The notes under the pieces: model-generated
Database searches by the model: none
What the model was told of the DNA's origin: nothing
Seen by the model: the letters and a program-made list of their open reading frames with translations, nothing else
Position numbers and translations under genes: made by a program
In this document: positions 34,361 through 42,619 of the stretch, in pieces
How positions within the stretch are numbered: position 1 is the stretch's first letter
Layout: the number at the start of each line of letters is the position of its first letter
Assembly: GCA_025997595.1 (NCBI GenBank)
Contig: BNUU01000010.1
Span: 1-50,049, forward strand
Direction: 5' to 3'
Origin: Spirochaetia bacterium
GTDB taxonomy: Bacteria > Spirochaetota > Spirochaetia > Treponematales > Breznakiellaceae
DNA length: 50,049 nt

Positions 34361-35938
34361 TCAAGGAGTTGCCTCCGCCGGCGTACCGGGGGCTTTTGGT
34401 AATGTCAGGACTATGCCGGGTTCTATCAGGTCGGCATTATTCGGGTTTTCCAGCTTGTCCCGGTTTGCGTTATACAGCAGTGTCCACAAATAGGGGTTGT
34501 TGTAAATTTGCGGATTTGCCGCAATACTCCAAAGGCTGTCCCCCTTCTTAACCGTATACGTACCCAAAGCTGCCGACCCTTGAGCGGCGGCCCCGTTTGC
34601 CTGCGGGGAAGCTGCCACAGCGGTCTCCGCTTGTTTGGCGGCGGCTTCTACCTGGGCCAGCCGCTCAGTTTCCACCTGCCGCTCCGCTTCCGCCTGCCGG
34701 GCGACTTCCGCTTCCTGGGCTTTCAACTGTATTTCCAACTGCTTGGCAGCGGCATCTGCCTGTTTAGCGGCAGCCTCAGCTTCTTTAGTTGCAGCTTCGG
34801 CCTGTTTAGTCGCGGCATCCGCCTGTTTGGTCGCGGCATCCGCTTGTTTAGCCGCAGCATCCGCTTGTTTTGTGGCAGCTTGCGCCAGTTTGTCCGCAGC
34901 ATCCGCTTGTTTTGCGGCGGCTTGCGCCTGTTTATCTGCGGCTTCCGCTTGTTTTGCGGCGGCCTGCGCCAGTTTGTCCGTAGCTTCCGCTTGTTTGATA
35001 GCAGCTTCCAACTGTTTAGCGACAATTTCCGCTTCCGGGGCCGACCGCTGCGGTTCCGTTTGTACGGCGGGCGCCGCCGGCCGGGCCGACCGCTGAGCTT
35101 CCGTTTGTGCGGCGGGCGCCGCCGGCTGGGTCGACCGCTGCGGTTCCGCTTGTCCGACGGGCGCCGCCGGCGGGGCTTGCTGCCGCGCTTCCGTTTGTGC
35201 GGCGGGCGCCGCCGGCTGGGTCGGCCGCTGCGGTTCCGCTTGTCCGACGGGCGCCGCCGACCGGGCTTGCTGCTGCGGTTCCGTTTGTGCGGCGGGCGCC
35301 GCCGACCGGGCTTGCTGCTGCGGTTCCGTTTGTGCGGCGGGCGCCGCCGGCTGGGTCGGCCGCTGCGGTTCCGTTTGTGCGGCGGGCGCCGCCGGCTGGG
35401 TCGGCCGCTGCGGTTCCGCTTGTCCGACGGGCGCCGCCGGCGGGGCTTGCTGCTGCGGTTCCGTTTGTGCGGCGGGCGCCGCCGGCTGGGTCGGCCGCTG
35501 CGGTTCCGCTTGTCCGGTGGGCGCCGCCGGCTGGGCTTGCCGCTGCGGTTCCGTTTGTGCGGCGGGCTCCACCGGCCGGGCTTGCTGCTGCGGTTCCGTT
35601 TGTGCGGCGGGTTCCGTCGACTGGGCCGACCGCTGCGGTTCCGTTTGTGCGGCGGGTTCCACCGGCTGGGTCGGCCGCTGCGGTTCCGTTTGTGCGGCGG
35701 GCGCCGCCGGCTGGGCATACGGTTCGGATGAAGAGGGCGCCTCATCCGCCGGAGCTTCCCCGTGTGTTTCGGAGGAAGATTCCTCTTGGACAGTTTCTTC
35801 GCCTGAGTCCGGAGGGGCTTCCGCCGCGGCGGGATCTTCAAGCGTCCACCATTCCCCGATACTTTCGCATCCGGGCAGACAGAGGAGCAGTAAGCCGCAT
35901 GCACATCCCAGCATCGTTTGTATTTTTTTCTTCACCAT
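34361..35938 (-). CDS. LysM lipoprotein with Pro/Gln repeats and Ala-rich coiled coil
   Basis: A 525-residue exported protein. Residues 1-24 form a lipoprotein signal with lipobox LPGC. An acidic stretch (about 28-75) is followed by fifteen 15-residue repeats based on PAAPAAQTEPQRPTQ (about 77-300), then about fifteen heptads of the KQADAAT type (about 305-415) likely forming a long coiled coil. The C-terminal LysM-like domain is YTVKKGDSLWSIAANPQIY...LEPGIVLTLP. It may tether the outer membrane or sheath to peptidoglycan, with the repeat arm as spacer; this is inference. It is followed upstream by an outer-membrane protein gene on the same strand. Confidence 0.85.
   Translation of the reverse strand: MVKKKIQTMLGCACGLLLLCLPGCESIGEWWTLEDPAAAEAPPDSGEETVQEESSSETHGEAPADEAPSSSEPYAQPAAPAAQTEPQRPTQPVEPAAQTEPQRSAQSTEPAAQTEPQQQARPVEPAAQTEPQRQAQPAAPTGQAEPQRPTQPAAPAAQTEPQQQAPPAAPVGQAEPQRPTQPAAPAAQTEPQRPTQPAAPAAQTEPQQQARSAAPAAQTEPQQQARSAAPVGQAEPQRPTQPAAPAAQTEARQQAPPAAPVGQAEPQRSTQPAAPAAQTEAQRSARPAAPAVQTEPQRSAPEAEIVAKQLEAAIKQAEATDKLAQAAAKQAEAADKQAQAAAKQADAADKLAQAATKQADAAAKQADAATKQADAATKQAEAATKEAEAAAKQADAAAKQLEIQLKAQEAEVARQAEAERQVETERLAQVEAAAKQAETAVAASPQANGAAAQGSAALGTYTVKKGDSLWSIAANPQIYNNPYLWTLLYNANRDKLENPNNADLIEPGIVLTLPKAPGTPAEATP
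35040..35715 (-). repeat. 45-bp minisatellite within LysM lipoprotein gene
   Basis: Fifteen tandem 45-bp units encode the PAAPAAQTEPQRPTQ-type repeats. Variant units alternate (AAQTEPQ versus VGQAEPQ, and RPTQ versus QQAR/QQAP). The length is a multiple of three, so copy-number changes keep the frame. Long open frames on the other strand here are a by-product of the repeats. Confidence 0.88.
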
Positions 35939-35963
35939 CGTATCCCCTTATACCGCCGGCCGG

Positions 35964-37451
35964 CTACTTTTTGATCGTAAACAGCATCGTAAACTTCGTC
36001 GTGTCAATTTCAGCTACATTCCGCGCGGTCACCAGGAGGTCAAGCGCCGTGTTTTTGGTAAAGTTCACGGTCATTCCCACCGCAAGCCGTAACGTGGGTA
36101 CCCCTACAGCGTTTTCAGTAGTTATAGCGTCGGCCACCGTATCTTCCATTTTTGTGTGCTCAAGGGAAAATAATTCAATCCCAACCCCCCCGTGCAAAGC
36201 AAAGTGATCCGGGAGCAGGATGTAACTTACACCCGCCGACACATCGGGGGCGACGGATAAGCGGGTTGCCTTAGTTTTGTATTCGACACCGCTATCATCC
36301 TCCTGGGTTATGCTTAAAAGATCAAAGCCGCCGCCTAATTTTACATTAAAGCCAAGGGTAAACCGGCTGCTCAGGTCCCGGCGGTAGGTAAACCCGAGAC
36401 TCGCCGGAATTCTCAAATCGGATATCGCCGAAGTCGTGTATTCGGTGGTAACCGGAGGAATAGCGGGCGTCGTCGTTATGTCCGTGATGGTCTGAGTGGA
36501 GGTAATCTCGCCCTTGGCGCCGTTAGTGGCATACATCCGGAAGGCAATATCCGCAATAAGGTCCAATTCCGCCTGGGAGTGTTCCGAACTGTTAAAATCA
36601 AACCCCAGGGTAATACCCCCCGAGGGTTCTAAAAAATCTATAAGGTCGTCTTTCATGATGGTATAATCGATATAATCCCCGGTGGCCAAGACGTCGAACT
36701 CTCTTACCGTTTCGGTTGTTATACCGTTATAGTGGTGAATATCGATGGCCCCCCGGAGCGCCGGTTTAAACCGGAAGCTATTGCCTACATTTAACCCTAC
36801 TTCAAAGGATGGTTTCAAACTGCTTTCCAGGATAGCATCCTGATCAGCATGGTAGGTACCCCGGATAAACTCCGCAAATCCAATTTTGGCCCCAAAGATC
36901 CCCCTGCCGATGAGGAAATTCAGATTCTGATTGCTGGTATATACCCCCTCGGATACCCTATTACCATCCGCATCTTTCAAATAGGGGGCGCTTGTCGCAG
37001 TACCACCACCACTCTCTGAAGTACCATTCACCAGCTCAAAGCCGGCCACGGACTGATTGGTAAGCAGCTTGGCCAGATCGCCTACCAGATTTCCGCTGTA
37101 GGCGAATCCGAAGTAATTCTTCCTTTCCTTGCCGAACCTGGTTCCAAAGCCGAGGTTAAACCCGTCCATTGCGAATTCGTCCACCCCCGCAAAGGCGAAC
37201 CATTTTTCGGCCGATACGGAACTAAAATCCAGCACCGACATAAACCGGTCAGCATCCGCCGTGATGGTCCCCATGGTTGCCTTAAAAAGAGCCGAATGGG
37301 GGGTATATACCGGACGGGAATCGGGCAGATCGTTGAAGCCATTGGCGCCAATCGGTGAAGGCGCCGGCTGCGCGCCCACGGTAAGGGCCGGTACAGCGGC
37401 AAGCGCCAAACAGATCAGCAACACAGCCCTATTTTTCATCTCCTGTTTCAT
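35964..37451 (-). CDS. Probable outer-membrane beta-barrel protein
   Basis: A 495-residue protein with a signal peptide (about residues 1-28, ending VGAQ). The rest is rich in alternating hydrophobic strands and aromatic belts (NYFGFAYSGNLVG, FRFKPALRGAIDIHHYNG, SRFTLGFNVKLGGGFDLL, ALDLLVTARNVAEIDTTKFTMLFTI), ending in a strand, as expected for an outer-membrane barrel. Family not recognised. AAGGAG lies before the ATG at 37451. The adjacent LysM gene (25 bases) suggests an operon; a divergent XRE gene is upstream. Confidence 0.7.
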   Translation of the reverse strand: MKQEMKNRAVLLICLALAAVPALTVGAQPAPSPIGANGFNDLPDSRPVYTPHSALFKATMGTITADADRFMSVLDFSSVSAEKWFAFAGVDEFAMDGFNLGFGTRFGKERKNYFGFAYSGNLVGDLAKLLTNQSVAGFELVNGTSESGGGTATSAPYLKDADGNRVSEGVYTSNQNLNFLIGRGIFGAKIGFAEFIRGTYHADQDAILESSLKPSFEVGLNVGNSFRFKPALRGAIDIHHYNGITTETVREFDVLATGDYIDYTIMKDDLIDFLEPSGGITLGFDFNSSEHSQAELDLIADIAFRMYATNGAKGEITSTQTITDITTTPAIPPVTTEYTTSAISDLRIPASLGFTYRRDLSSRFTLGFNVKLGGGFDLLSITQEDDSGVEYKTKATRLSVAPDVSAGVSYILLPDHFALHGGVGIELFSLEHTKMEDTVADAITTENAVGVPTLRLAVGMTVNFTKNTALDLLVTARNVAEIDTTKFTMLFTIKK

Positions 37452-37585
37452 ATAGGTCTCCTTTATCGAAATAGTCCTATCGTTATGTATTATTTTTACC
37501 GCAATTGCGCTATTATCTCATATTATAGGGAGAAGTCATTAGTGTCAATCAAAAAATACTGATTTTGCGCTATTTTTCTTATAGA
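37452..37585. promoter_or_regulatory. Divergent promoter region with 60-bp spaced direct repeat
   Basis: TTGCGCTATT occurs at 37505-37514 and again at 37565-37574, exactly 60 bases apart, in the gap between the barrel protein and the XRE gene. The spacing is near six helical turns. These may be operator half-sites of the adjacent regulator. Confidence 0.45.
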
Positions 37586-37924
37586 GTGGAGATAAATTTC
37601 AAGAAAAACCTGAGGGCGGAGCTTGACTATCTTGATTTAACGGTTAAGGAATTAAGCGCCCTGACAGACATTTCCAAGGGGACCCTGGATTGCTACCTGG
37701 GGCAGCGGGAGTCCATGCCTCCGGCTGATATTGCCGTAAAAATTGCCAATGTACTTGGGGTATCGGTAGAATATCTTGTTACCGGAAAATATGAAAAACC
37801 CATACTTTTGTATAATTCAACCATTCGTTCCATTTTGCAGATACTCCTTGAACTGAATGAAAAAGACAATGAGACTATCCTTGGCCTGGCCAAGGTACTG
37901 AAAAACCAAGCCGAAAAACCCTAG
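37586..37924 (+). CDS. XRE-family transcriptional regulator
   Basis: About 112 residues with a helix-turn-helix (LTVKELSALTDISKGTLDCYLGQ ... IAVKIANVLGVSVEYLVTG) at residues about 15-70 and a short helical C-terminus. The start is uncertain: GTG at 37586 is used here; a TTG at 37565 lies in the direct repeat. Neither has a standard ribosome site. Second case in this window of an XRE gene divergent from a large surface protein gene. Confidence 0.75.
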   Translation: MEINFKKNLRAELDYLDLTVKELSALTDISKGTLDCYLGQRESMPPADIAVKIANVLGVSVEYLVTGKYEKPILLYNSTIRSILQILLELNEKDNETILGLAKVLKNQAEKP

Positions 37925-37944
37925 GGTATTAGGGTATTATCGAA

Positions 37945-38046
37945 GATAAACCACAGAGTTCACAGAGGAAAAAAAAGGAGGAGGAAATTTCAATTTCTTT
38001 TTCCTCTGTGCCATGGAACCTTCGGTTCCTTGTGGTTAAATTCTTA
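37945..38046. repeat. Dispersed palindromic repeat, copy D
   Basis: Left end GATAAACCACAGAG..CACAGAGGA and right end TCCTCTGTG ... CCTTGTGGTTAAATTC form a long imperfect inverted repeat. An inner GGAACC-TTC-GGTTCC hairpin is present. It lies between the convergent XRE and glnN genes and could terminate both. Confidence 0.7.
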
Positions 38047-38057
38047 ATTCTTATAAA

Positions 38058-40220
38058 CTAAAGCTTAAACAGCAGCTCCTCGTAACCGGGGAAGGGCCAG
38101 GCTTCCTTGGCGACAATCCGCTCAAGGGCGTCGGTCCGGGAGCGGATCGCGTCCATGCCGGGGCGGACCTTTTCGAAGTAGGCCTTGGCCTGGGCGGCGG
38201 GGTCGTCGATACCCTGGGCTTCCGTCAGGACGGTTTCCAGTTTGGCGGTCTCGTCGTAGAGCTCCGCAGAGAGGTCGGCAATCTTCTTGGCCCGTTTCGC
38301 CTGGGGCACATTGGCGGCCCCGATGGCGGCAAGGGCGGCGGCATCGGAGGCAAGGGAGCCCGCAAAGGCGGTTACGGCGGGGAAGATGTACCGGCGGGCC
38401 AGGTCGATGGTGACCCCCGCTTCGATGTTCACCTGCTTGGCGTATTTTTCCAGGTAGATGTGGTAGCGGCTTTCCATCTCTTCCTTGGTGAATACCTTAT
38501 GGGCCTCGAACAGGGCGATGGTTTCGCTGCGGATAAGCACCGAAAGGGCGTCCGGGGTGTTCCGCACATTGGGCAGCCCCCGGCGTTCCGCCTCCCGGAC
38601 CCATTCATCGGAATAACCGTTCCCGTTGAACACCACCTTGCGGTGCTTGGCGTAGGATTCCTTGATGATCGCCTGGATGGCATCGTTCTTGTCAGAAGCT
38701 TTTTCGAGCTTGTCGGCAAATTCGGAAAGCACCTGGGCAACCGCCGCGTTGAGGTAGGTGTTGGGGGTGGCGATGGACTGGGATGAGCCCACCATGCGGA
38801 ACTCAAACTTGTTCCCCGTAAAGGCGAAGGGGCTGGTGCGGTTCCGGTCTGAAACGTCCTTGGGCAGACTGGGAAGGCTGGTGACGCCGATCTTGATCTT
38901 CGTATCAGCTTCGGATTTGCCGCTGCTTTTTCCTTCGGCGATATTGTCGAGGATTTCGGTCAGGGGGCCGCCGAAGAAGATCGAAATGATAGCCGGGGGG
39001 GCCTCGTTGGCGCCCAGCCGGAAATCGTTGGCGGCGGTGGCCGCAGAAGAGCGGATCAGCAGGGCGTAGCGATCTACGGCCTCTACCACGGCGGCGGCGA
39101 AGAGGAGGAACCGGGCGTTGGACTCGGGGTTTTCACCGGGTTCAAAGAGGTTGATCCCATCGTCGGTGGCGATGGACCAGTTGTTGTGCTTGCCCGAACC
39201 ATTGACCCCGGCAAAGGGCTTTTCGTGGAGCAGCCCCTCCATACCATGACGGCGGGCCACACTGCGGATGGTTTCCATGACCAACTGGTTGCCGTCAACC
39301 GCGGCGGTGCTGTTGGTGTAAATCGGGGCAATTTCAAACTGATTGGGGGCCACCTCGTTGTGCTGGGTCTTGGCGGGGATCCCCACCTTCCACAGCTCAT
39401 AGTTGAGTTCCCGCATAAAGTCCGCCACCCGTTCCTTGAGGGCGCCGAAGTAGTGGTCTTCCATCTCCTGGCCCTTGGCGGGGAGTACCCCAAAAACCGT
39501 CCGGCCCGTCAGGATAAGGTCAGGGCGCTGATCGTAGAATTTCTTGTCAACCAGAAAATATTCCTGCTCCGGGCCGACGGTGGTGTACACCCGTTTGCTC
39601 GTGGTGTTCCCGATGCCCCGCAGCACCCGAATCGCCTGTTTGTTCAGGGCGTCGATGGATTTGAGGAGGGGCACCTTCTTGTCCAGGGCCTGGCCGTAGT
39701 AGCTGATAAAGGCCGTGGGGATGCAGAGGGTGAGACCGGTCCGGTCCTGTTTGAGGAAGGCGGGGCTGGTCACGTCCCAGGCAGTGTAGCCCCGGGCTTC
39801 AAAAGTTGCCCGCAGACCCCCGGAAGGGAAGCTTGAGGCGTCGGGCTCGCCCTTGATCAGTTCCTTGCCGGAAAATTCCATGATCACCGTGCCGTCCCCG
39901 GCGGGGGAGATAAAGGAATCGTGCTTCTCTGCGGTCAGCCCCGTGAGGGGGTGGAACCAGTGGGTATAGTGGGTGGCGCCCTTTTCGACCGCCCAGTCCC
40001 GGATGGAAGCGGCCACAACCTCGGCCACTTCCAGGGAAAGTTCCTTTTCGCCGGCCTGAACCGCTAAAATTTCTTTAAAAATGTTTTTCGGCAGCCTTTG
40101 CTTCATTATCGCATTGGAAAAGCTATTGGAGCCGTAGAGCTCCGCCACCGGGGTTTTGGTAAAATCTATTTCTCCGCAGCAGTCGGCGCCACAAGCGGCG
40201 AAATTATCAGAACAACTCAT
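38058..40220 (-). CDS. glnN: Type III glutamine synthetase
   Basis: A 720-residue enzyme, normal length for GSIII, which makes glutamine from glutamate, ammonia and ATP as a dodecamer. Family marks: THWFHPLTG and KHDSF near residue 85, GPEQEYFLVDKKFY near 220, KTQHNEVAPNQFEIAP near 285, LHEKPFAGVNGSGKHNNWSIATD near 335 and NRTSPFAFTGNKFEFRMVGSS near 465. The N-terminus (MSCSDNFAACGADCCGE) has four Cys in fifteen residues, unusual. GGAGG precedes the ATG. The 40221-40517 gap upstream is AT-rich and holds no convincing gene; promoter not assigned. Confidence 0.95.
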   Translation of the reverse strand: MSCSDNFAACGADCCGEIDFTKTPVAELYGSNSFSNAIMKQRLPKNIFKEILAVQAGEKELSLEVAEVVAASIRDWAVEKGATHYTHWFHPLTGLTAEKHDSFISPAGDGTVIMEFSGKELIKGEPDASSFPSGGLRATFEARGYTAWDVTSPAFLKQDRTGLTLCIPTAFISYYGQALDKKVPLLKSIDALNKQAIRVLRGIGNTTSKRVYTTVGPEQEYFLVDKKFYDQRPDLILTGRTVFGVLPAKGQEMEDHYFGALKERVADFMRELNYELWKVGIPAKTQHNEVAPNQFEIAPIYTNSTAAVDGNQLVMETIRSVARRHGMEGLLHEKPFAGVNGSGKHNNWSIATDDGINLFEPGENPESNARFLLFAAAVVEAVDRYALLIRSSAATAANDFRLGANEAPPAIISIFFGGPLTEILDNIAEGKSSGKSEADTKIKIGVTSLPSLPKDVSDRNRTSPFAFTGNKFEFRMVGSSQSIATPNTYLNAAVAQVLSEFADKLEKASDKNDAIQAIIKESYAKHRKVVFNGNGYSDEWVREAERRGLPNVRNTPDALSVLIRSETIALFEAHKVFTKEEMESRYHIYLEKYAKQVNIEAGVTIDLARRYIFPAVTAFAGSLASDAAALAAIGAANVPQAKRAKKIADLSAELYDETAKLETVLTEAQGIDDPAAQAKAYFEKVRPGMDAIRSRTDALERIVAKEAWPFPGYEELLFKL

Positions 40221-40517
40221 AAAATCCTCCGTATAAAAATGGTATTGGCAAAATATCTTATTGATATATAAGCAAGTTTTGTGCCAAGCGGAGGGGATTA
40301 TCTTTAAATTCCGAATGATTGCACCATTTTCAGAATGTTATGATAATTGTATGTAATATAAGGAATTACGATGATGTTGGTGGGGACCATCCGTTCTCTG
40401 CCGGAAACTCTGGTGGGGAATAAGGCAACGGGTCGTCATCATTAAATACAAGAAGGTAGGTTTTGGGGGAATTCCTACATTTGTGTAGGTTTGTGTTTTT
40501 AGCTGCCATGCCCAAAA
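40221..40517. other. Intergenic stretch upstream of glnN
   Basis: This AT-rich stretch probably holds the glnN promoter. A palindromic CCTACA..TGTAGG pair lies near 40473-40488. A 24-codon plus-strand frame at 40370 has an AAGGA before it but resembles nothing. I see no other feature. Confidence 0.4.
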
Positions 40518-40862
40518 TTAAGTCTCAGACACTTTTGGGCAGCGCAATACTCCCCGCTGCATCTCCAAATACACTTCCTGCGCCGATTTGCAAACTGCCA
40601 TACGAAGTTCCGTTAAAGTTTGTTCATCAGGGTCTATGCCGATGGGTTTTAATTTATTTTGAAGCCGCGTGTAATGTCCGGTATAAGCTATATGAAATGA
40701 ATCGTTTGGCATGCCTTTATACCGAAATGGAGCACGGTGCGGATGCGTGTTTTCCGCGCCTTGATACATTGCGGCATCTTTTACTGATCTAAGGCTGAGA
40801 AACGCATCGTCAAAATCATGCACCGCTTCCATTATCCCAATTGTCAAGCCAGTCTTTTCCAT
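40518..40862 (-). CDS. Hypothetical protein, second gene of a small two-gene module
   Basis: A 114-residue protein, unrecognised. Predicted mainly helical, with a polar middle (HPHRAPFRYKGMPND) and HIAYTGHYTRLQN. No signal peptide or membrane segment. The ATG at 40862 follows GGAGG by six bases, so it begins inside the preceding gene (47-base overlap). Small size, tight overlap and the toxin-rich neighbourhood suggest a toxin-antitoxin-like pair, but no known toxin motif is seen. Confidence 0.55.
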   Translation of the reverse strand: MEKTGLTIGIMEAVHDFDDAFLSLRSVKDAAMYQGAENTHPHRAPFRYKGMPNDSFHIAYTGHYTRLQNKLKPIGIDPDEQTLTELRMAVCKSAQEVYLEMQRGVLRCPKVSET

Positions 40863-41079
40863 ACTTAGCCTCCACTTCTGCCATATTCCAGCCGCAATTC
40901 CGCAAATAGTCTTTGCCCCAATCAACTTTTTCCATGAGGATTCTCGCCACATAAGCCGGCATTGGTCTTGTTTTGGCTAATTCATTTGCTTCATCCTCTT
41001 TTCCTTCACGCTCCAGACGTGCACATTCTACTCCGATTGCGAGCCGTTCATCCAATGTCATTAGACGGTTCTCTGCCAT
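40816..41079 (-). CDS. Hypothetical protein, first gene of a small two-gene module
   Basis: An 87-residue acidic, helical protein (LTLDERLAIGVECARLEREGKEDEANEL...). No recognised domain. A strong GGAGG precedes the ATG at 41079, and its 3' end overlaps the next gene. It could be the antitoxin of the pair, judged from size and helical character only. Confidence 0.6.
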   Translation of the reverse strand: MAENRLMTLDERLAIGVECARLEREGKEDEANELAKTRPMPAYVARILMEKVDWGKDYLRNCGWNMAEVEAKYGKDWLDNWDNGSGA

Positions 41080-41137
41080 AATTCGCCTCCATGGGTATTT
41101 TAGCATATTCTACATCATCAATAAAGAATTTGACCAT

Positions 41138-41581
41138 TCATTCCTCTTCATCCATCGCGGCGTCAGACACCTTTTGGGGAACCTTTGACAGGGCAAAATC
41201 ATAGACCGCCTGGGCTTGTGCGATGGCCGTTTGGGTCATTTTTTCATCAACAACGATTCCACCGGGATACCAGGCATCAATACCGTAAGGGCTTAGTTTT
41301 GAAGCAGCCTCCAAAACCGTACAAAAAGAAACATCCAACTCCATACACTCCCGGCAAAGCACTCCAAGGTCATCTGTATCTATTCGCGGCGGGTCCTTTC
41401 CCTTGTATTGCAAATACCCCTTTAAAGCTTTCTCTGCGGCCTGTTGGCAGTGAAAACAAGATATGCTTAGACACCTGGGCGACATATTCTCATAACTATA
41501 CTTCGCCATGAACAAATCATTACGCGCTATAGTAAACCATTGCTTTGTAATATTCATACTTATCATGTAATAACTATCCAT
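41138..41581 (-). CDS. HEPN-domain protein
   Basis: A 147-residue protein with a HEPN fold: WFTIARNDLFMAKYSYEN helix, then CFHCQQAAEKALKGYLQYKG, then PPRIDTDDLGVL, where the usual His-Asp-Leu is replaced by Asp-Asp-Leu. Such proteins usually pair with an MNT nucleotidyltransferase; no intact MNT gene is next to it. I chose the ATG at 41581 (GGGGCAAGGGG upstream); ATG 41557 is also possible. The region upstream carries only short fragments, so the partner may have been lost. Confidence 0.7.
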   Translation of the reverse strand: MDSYYMISMNITKQWFTIARNDLFMAKYSYENMSPRCLSISCFHCQQAAEKALKGYLQYKGKDPPRIDTDDLGVLCRECMELDVSFCTVLEAASKLSPYGIDAWYPGGIVVDEKMTQTAIAQAQAVYDFALSKVPQKVSDAAMDEEE

Positions 41582-41632
41582 GGCCCCTTGCCCCTCATCT
41601 CGTTCTGCCAGCACATCGCCGTCACGCTATAT

Positions 41633-41746
41633 CTAGTTACTGTTTTTTCGAAAATTATCCGCATCGTTCAGAAAGACATCGAGAATACCGAATCGTTCTG
41701 TGAGTGCCTTAAAGCCTTCTGTCCTGAGTACTGTTTCATTAATCAT
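41633..41746 (-). pseudogene. Truncated antitoxin-like small ORF
   Basis: A 37-residue frame beginning MINETVLRTEGFKALTERFG with a strong AAGGAG ribosome site. The first 23 residues resemble the start of small proteins found before PIN toxins in related bacteria (from memory, not searched). After ILD the sequence loses similarity and stops. Probably a truncated gene, though a functional small protein cannot be ruled out. Confidence 0.35.
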
Positions 41747-41763
41747 ATACGCTCCTTATAAAG

Positions 41764-41886
41764 TCAAAATGACCATACTAATTCCAGCTCATCTTGTTTA
41801 ATGAGTTCCTGTACTCGCAGTTTTGCATCGGTTTCAAACCGAATAATTAACGATGTTTGAGCGTCATAAGGACGGTAGGTCAAAGG
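41764..41886 (-). pseudogene. Fragment of a PIN-domain toxin
   Basis: Reads TYRPYDAQTSLIIRFETDA then KLRVQELIKQDELELVWSF and stops. PIN toxins of one class begin with a strand, NRPYDD, then LE.EAKL.IQ..I.....LVWS, so this matches their first quarter without the start codon and without the rest. It overlaps the end of the restriction-enzyme scar. Decayed remnant. Confidence 0.45.
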
Positions 41887-41945
41887 GGGTGGCCACCGGA
41901 CTTTAGGTCAAGCATTTTGTCCACAAGCTTGTCGTGGGCGGTTTT
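41880..41945 (-). pseudogene. Scar copy of restriction-enzyme C-terminal segment
   Basis: Reads KTAHDKLVDKMLDLK and then leaves the homology. The restriction enzyme at 45.5 kb has KTAHDKLVSLVDKMFELK at the matching position, and the copy at 43.4 kb has VAHDKLVDKMLELK. It starts inside the stop codon of the antitoxin gene. Only about 15 codons remain. Confidence 0.55.
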
Positions 41946-42141
41946 AGATAATTACATTCCCTACACTTTTTTGTGCATTTAGTTCTAATATGAGCGGTTC
42001 TGCCCGTTTATGAATGTCGGCTAACTGCTCCTCCACAGTGGCGTCTTTCAGGCGTTCATAATTCCACTCCCGAATTTTATGAATGTCATCAAGCGTAAAA
42101 TTCGGGCTCAGTTTGGGTTTTGGAATGTCATAGTGTATCAT
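41944..42141 (-). CDS. Small antitoxin-like protein of PIN module
   Basis: A 65-residue protein, charged and helical (LDDIHKIREWNYERLKDATVEEQL). It starts one base after the PIN gene stop, with GAAGGAG as ribosome site. Its position after a PIN toxin gene and its size suggest antitoxin. Unusual order: toxin gene first. No DNA-binding domain is obvious. Confidence 0.6.
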   Translation of the reverse strand: MIHYDIPKPKLSPNFTLDDIHKIREWNYERLKDATVEEQLADIHKRAEPLILELNAQKSVGNVII

Positions 42142-42142
42142 T

Positions 42143-42619
42143 TTATTCTCCTTCTATTATTAGACTTGGCGGGGCATAAATCAAGAGATTATTATACCCT
42201 TCAAGCGCGGTCACCGCTTTTATACCTGTCATTGTTTTATGATTTACAATGTGGTTGAAGTTCCACGAAACGATGGCATCACAACCACTCACGATAGCAT
42301 TAGCTATATGACGGCAATCATCGAAGCTTTTTTGTTTAAGAATACCCAAGTCAACAATTCTGCTTGCAATATCAACAGCTTTTGGTTCTGATTTAACCAA
42401 TTCATATTCTATTTGTGCCAAATATTTCTTTAGTGTATCTCTCTTTTTTTCTTCGCAGTCATCAATTTCGATAATATCAACATCGGATATGACAACAGTA
42501 TACACCCCGGCTTTAATTTGATTCCATAGCCTACGTGTTTCCGCCATTTTTTCCGGTGCATCCTGCTGGTCAAGATAGCTGATAATCGAAGTATCAAGAT
42601 ATAGTTTAAGTTTTTTCAT
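42143..42619 (-). CDS. PIN-domain toxin (putative ribonuclease)
   Basis: A 158-residue PIN protein. LYLDTSIISYL near residue 6 gives the first acidic residue, DVDIIEIDDC the middle, FDDCRHIANAI and AIVSWNFNHIVN the C-terminal active-site region (most family members have similar WNFKHI). PIN toxins cut RNA using Mg or Mn. GAGG before the ATG; a 65-residue candidate antitoxin follows at once. AT-rich like the rest of the island. Confidence 0.8.
   Translation of the reverse strand: MKKLKLYLDTSIISYLDQQDAPEKMAETRRLWNQIKAGVYTVVISDVDIIEIDDCEEKKRDTLKKYLAQIEYELVKSEPKAVDIASRIVDLGILKQKSFDDCRHIANAIVSGCDAIVSWNFNHIVNHKTMTGIKAVTALEGYNNLLIYAPPSLIIEGE

Noticed and set aside
35040..35715. CRISPR-like regular repeats
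   Set aside because: Units are contiguous coding repeats without spacers; no cas genes.
34508..36207. Long overlapping plus-strand frames with Arg/Gly or Ala/Pro-rich repeats
   Set aside because: They mirror the 45-bp minisatellite of the LysM lipoprotein gene; repeats with a period divisible by three keep every frame open.
40370..40444. 24-codon frame with AAGGA upstream
   Set aside because: Too short, no similarity, and lies in the glnN upstream region.
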